From assembly GCF_003952385.1 (NCBI RefSeq), contig NZ_CP034444.1, forward strand, positions 248,001-312,000: a stretch of 64,000 bases of DNA, given 5' to 3'. The translations under genes and the position numbers were made by a program. The notes under the pieces are model-generated. The model made no database searches. It saw only the letters and a program-made list of their open reading frames with translations, and had not been told where the DNA came from. Below, piece after piece: positions 62,601-64,000 of the stretch (position 1 is the stretch's first letter; the number at the start of each line of letters is the position of its first letter). The stretch comes from Mesorhizobium sp. M1D.F.Ca.ET.043.01.1.1. GTDB taxonomy: Bacteria; Pseudomonadota; Alphaproteobacteria; Rhizobiales; Rhizobiaceae.

Positions 62601-64000
62601 CCGAGGCGATAGATTCGGCCGGCAGGCGCAGGAACGGATCGGGATAGATCAGGTAGCGCGCCAGCGTCTGCACATTGGCGGCATCGGTCAGGCTGAGGCC
62701 GAGATGGCGCGTCTGCACCTGGCTGCGCGTCCAGGCGAGCATCGCCTGGCGGGCGAAGCTTTCCTGGTGGTCGAGGCGGCCCATCGCCTCGTCGAGCTCG
62801 CCGCGGTTGGCGCCGACAATGGTCCAGAAGGTGAGCGAGATCTTCTTGTTGGCCGGCACGCGCACCTGGCGGCGGAGCGCCGCCACCGGGTCGAGCGTGA
62901 AGCCGTGGCCGCCGGAGAGCCGGGCTCCGGGATCGAAGGCGGCAGCGTCGGCGATGGTGCGGCCGCGGCCGATGAAGGCGCGCCGGTCGGTCTCGGCCTC
63001 CGCGTCACGCGAGGGCCCCGACGGATCGGTGACGAAATGCACCATGGTGAGGTCGGGCTCGTTCTTGTCACGCTTGCGCCTGGTGGCGAAGATGGCGCCG
63101 TTGTTCGCCGCGATCTCGGTCTCGACAAACATCTTCGAGAATAGGGGATGGGCATTGTCCGAGGCCTCGTTGCCCAGCACCAGCTCGGCGAAGGAGGTCA
63201 CCTCGATGTGGCGGTCCGTGGCCCCGTCATTGTAGAGCGTGATGCGGCGGCCCTCGCCATTGCCTTCGGAAATGACGATGCATTCGACTTCCGAACGCAG
63301 CGAGCCGACGGACTTGGTGAAGCTCGCCTTGTCATCGGCAAACAGCGTCTGCACGCGCTCGTTCTCGGCGCGCTTCGGCTCGGCGGTCGCCGACCACCAG
63401 TCGCCGGTCGCGGTGTCGCGCAGGAAGATGTAGGAGCCGAGGCGATCCTCGCTCGGGTCCGGCTGCCAGCGGGTGACGGCAAGCTCGCCGAAGCGGCTGT
63501 AGCCGGAGCCGGTGGCGGAGACCATGACCGAGTAACGGCCGTTCGACATGACATTGGTCGCGCGCAGCGCCCTGATCGGGTCGAGGATGATGCGGCTGTC
63601 CGGGCTCTCGGTCTCGGTCTCGTCCTTGGCGCGCTCGTCGGCCTCCGTCCTGACGGTCGCGGTCGGAATGTCGCGCGGCGCCTTCTCCTGCAGCAGGAGC
63701 TCCGCCGACTCGATCACTGGATCGCTGTGGAAGCGCTCGCGCAGCCGGCCCTCGAAGATGGCGTCAGCAACAGCGGCGATCGACATGCCGGAATGGTGGG
63801 CCATGTAGTTATGAACGACCGCATGGTCGGTGCCTTCCGGCACGCGTTGCGGCGTGAAATCGACCGCGTCGTAGTAGCCGTGGCGGCCAAGCGCGCCGAT
63901 CGAGCGCAGCCGCATGAGATTCTGCACCGCCTCGCGCGGGTAGAACTGCGCCGCCAGGATAGTGGCGTAAGGCGCGATCACCGTATTCTGGCCGAGGCCG
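59683..64000 (-). CDS. ndvB: Cyclic beta-1,2-glucan synthase NdvB, C-terminal half (5' end outside window)
   Basis: About 1439 residues of a very large inner-membrane enzyme (family length roughly 2800) that builds and cyclises beta-1,2-glucan. The frame is open to the window edge. The visible part starts in the middle (GLGQNTVIAPYATILAAQF), contains glycosyltransferase-36/GH94-type beta-sandwich segments (SNGRYSVMVSATGSGYSRFG; later VISNASFGFHVSAEGSGFTW) and the (alpha/alpha)6 phosphorylase-like barrel (SGAFGFRDQLQDTLALLAHD; GGDWNDGMNRVGEGGKGESV; ENGGQYTHAATWFVIALAEM). This region is thought to control chain length by phosphorolysis. It is followed by its terminator and by ndvA. Confidence 0.96.
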   Translation of the reverse strand, partial: GLGQNTVIAPYATILAAQFYPREAVQNLMRLRSIGALGRHGYYDAVDFTPQRVPEGTDHAVVHNYMAHHSGMSIAAVADAIFEGRLRERFHSDPVIESAELLLQEKAPRDIPTATVRTEADERAKDETETESPDSRIILDPIRALRATNVMSNGRYSVMVSATGSGYSRFGELAVTRWQPDPSEDRLGSYIFLRDTATGDWWSATAEPKRAENERVQTLFADDKASFTKSVGSLRSEVECIVISEGNGEGRRITLYNDGATDRHIEVTSFAELVLGNEASDNAHPLFSKMFVETEIAANNGAIFATRRKRDKNEPDLTMVHFVTDPSGPSRDAEAETDRRAFIGRGRTIADAAAFDPGARLSGGHGFTLDPVAALRRQVRVPANKKISLTFWTIVGANRGELDEAMGRLDHQESFARQAMLAWTRSQVQTRHLGLSLTDAANVQTLARYLIYPDPFLRLPAESIASGLGRQSSLWPTSISGDFPIFLVRIGDVADLEIVAQALRFQEYMRARGMMIDFVVVNEQASSYVQDLQRAVETLCENSRLRGRELGPRQHIFAVRRDLMDEPTYKTLLSVARVALHTRNGTIFDQLERAETAALQARDALQQAEGIPTRQPVPPLPVPTPASQGGADIAADGAGLSLWNGFGGFDGDGRHYVTRLTGRRTTPQPWINVISNASFGFHVSAEGSGFTWSRNSRDYQLTPWSNDPVSNRPGEGFYIYDQLSGKAFSPMAAVVRDPSMTYETWHGQGFSTFRSKRGALSMDLTQVVDPVDPVKITRLRIQNGGPAPARLRVYAYAEWVLGGHRSRTAATIVPTRDAATGAMLAQNPYGLDFGERVAFLAAAAPVHSVTADRTEFIGRHGTTEYPQAVLGGVGLSGRVEAGDDSCAVIASDIDIPAGGDVTLFWLLGDAATATEASALVQTHRGKDFDQRLADNERVWRGFLDTIQVETPDKALNAMVNHWLPYQSLACRIRARSAFYQASGAFGFRDQLQDTLALLAHDPKLARDQILNAARRQFPEGDVQHWWLPRTDAGVRTMISDDVVWLAHATARYIEVTGDVAILKEQLPFIDGQELGEGEHDAFFTPEITKTTASLYDHCARALDLAIKRSSPAGLPLILGGDWNDGMNRVGEGGKGESVWLGWFLLKTLGDFAPVAKGQGDAKRAQAWTKHADLLKRALESTAWDGQWYRRGSFDDGAPLGSRNSDECKIDSIAQSWSVLSGEGDPTRSTTAMEQATRMLVDDELQIVKLFTPPFSNSERDPGYIRSYPPGVRENGGQYTHAATWFVIALAEMGRTDEAYRCFSMLNPVNHASDEKAAEHYRVEPYVVAADIYAGEGKGGRGGWTWYTGSAGWLYRAAVEGILGIERRGKQITFRPKLPGHWDGYAATLKMFDGEINVRVIRDKKTKSIALEVNGSKTRSGSFEPKPGEKTEVVVKIPA

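Noticed and set aside
59677..63144. 1155-codon plus-strand frame opposite ndvB
   Set aside because: It is the antisense shadow of ndvB, rich in Arg, Gly, Val and Asp, with no domain and no ribosome site.
1..64000. CRISPR array, complete rRNA or tRNA gene, known riboswitch
   Set aside because: I saw no regularly spaced direct repeats, no rRNA-like sequence and no riboswitch core; the only tRNA-like stretch is the 3' fragment at 15694-15742.

Overview
The window looks like a piece of a Rhizobiales chromosome, most probably Mesorhizobium or a close relative. The evidence is the high GC content, the pair ndvB-ndvA for cyclic beta-1,2-glucan synthesis and export at the right end, a CcmC haem exporter gene, abundant ABC transporters, and several short palindromic intergenic repeats of the kind common in that group. 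The genus is an inference from gene content and was not computed.

The left part (1 to about 27.7 kb) is loosely packed and patchy. It holds the end of a peptide-type ABC transporter (two permeases), a FixJ-like regulator with a PAS histidine kinase, a metallo-beta-lactamase-fold hydrolase, an alpha/beta hydrolase, a phage-like KilA-N protein beside a candidate small RNA, an EmrA/EmrB efflux pair, a frameshifted histidine kinase, a helix-turn-helix protein, and a 3' fragment of a tRNA-Gln gene that is a candidate integration scar. To the right of the scar come small stress-type or hypothetical genes (CBS, DUF4440, a small membrane protein), remnants of a serine recombinase and an IS5-type transposase, a frameshifted CdiI-type immunity gene, and a large SAM-cyclase-ATPase-TPR protein. 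Several long stretches hold no gene I can recognise, and many genes here are broken.

The right part (27.7 to 64 kb) is dense and operonic. It runs: aldehyde dehydrogenase; a GNAT acetyltransferase behind a possible attenuator; a YeiH-type transporter converging on a free-methionine-sulfoxide reductase; NUDIX plus a GlxA-type regulator; a DddP-like M24 metalloprotein bracketed by two copies of a palindromic element; a cysteine hydrolase and an HSL-type hydrolase; a Tat-type peptide-binding protein; a LacI regulator divergent from a polar amino-acid transporter (binding protein, then a permease-ATPase fusion) and a DAO-type oxidoreductase; and a TPR gene with an in-frame amber codon. Then three tandem paralogous membrane proteins stand divergent from a six-gene DUF4129-DUF4350-MoxR-DUF58-SpoIIM-RDD operon. 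After these come D-lyxose isomerase, a D-threonine-aldolase-like enzyme, CcmC, NdvA and the C-terminal half of NdvB.

The palindromic repeats that I could find (three families) all lie to the right of 29.3 kb. This supports a boundary between acquired or decaying DNA on the left and core-like DNA on the right. The least explained structures are the KilA-N/operator/small-RNA module near 8.6 kb, the leader-terminator before the GNAT gene, the triplicated membrane proteins facing the MoxR operon, and a repeat that now encodes the tail of CcmC.
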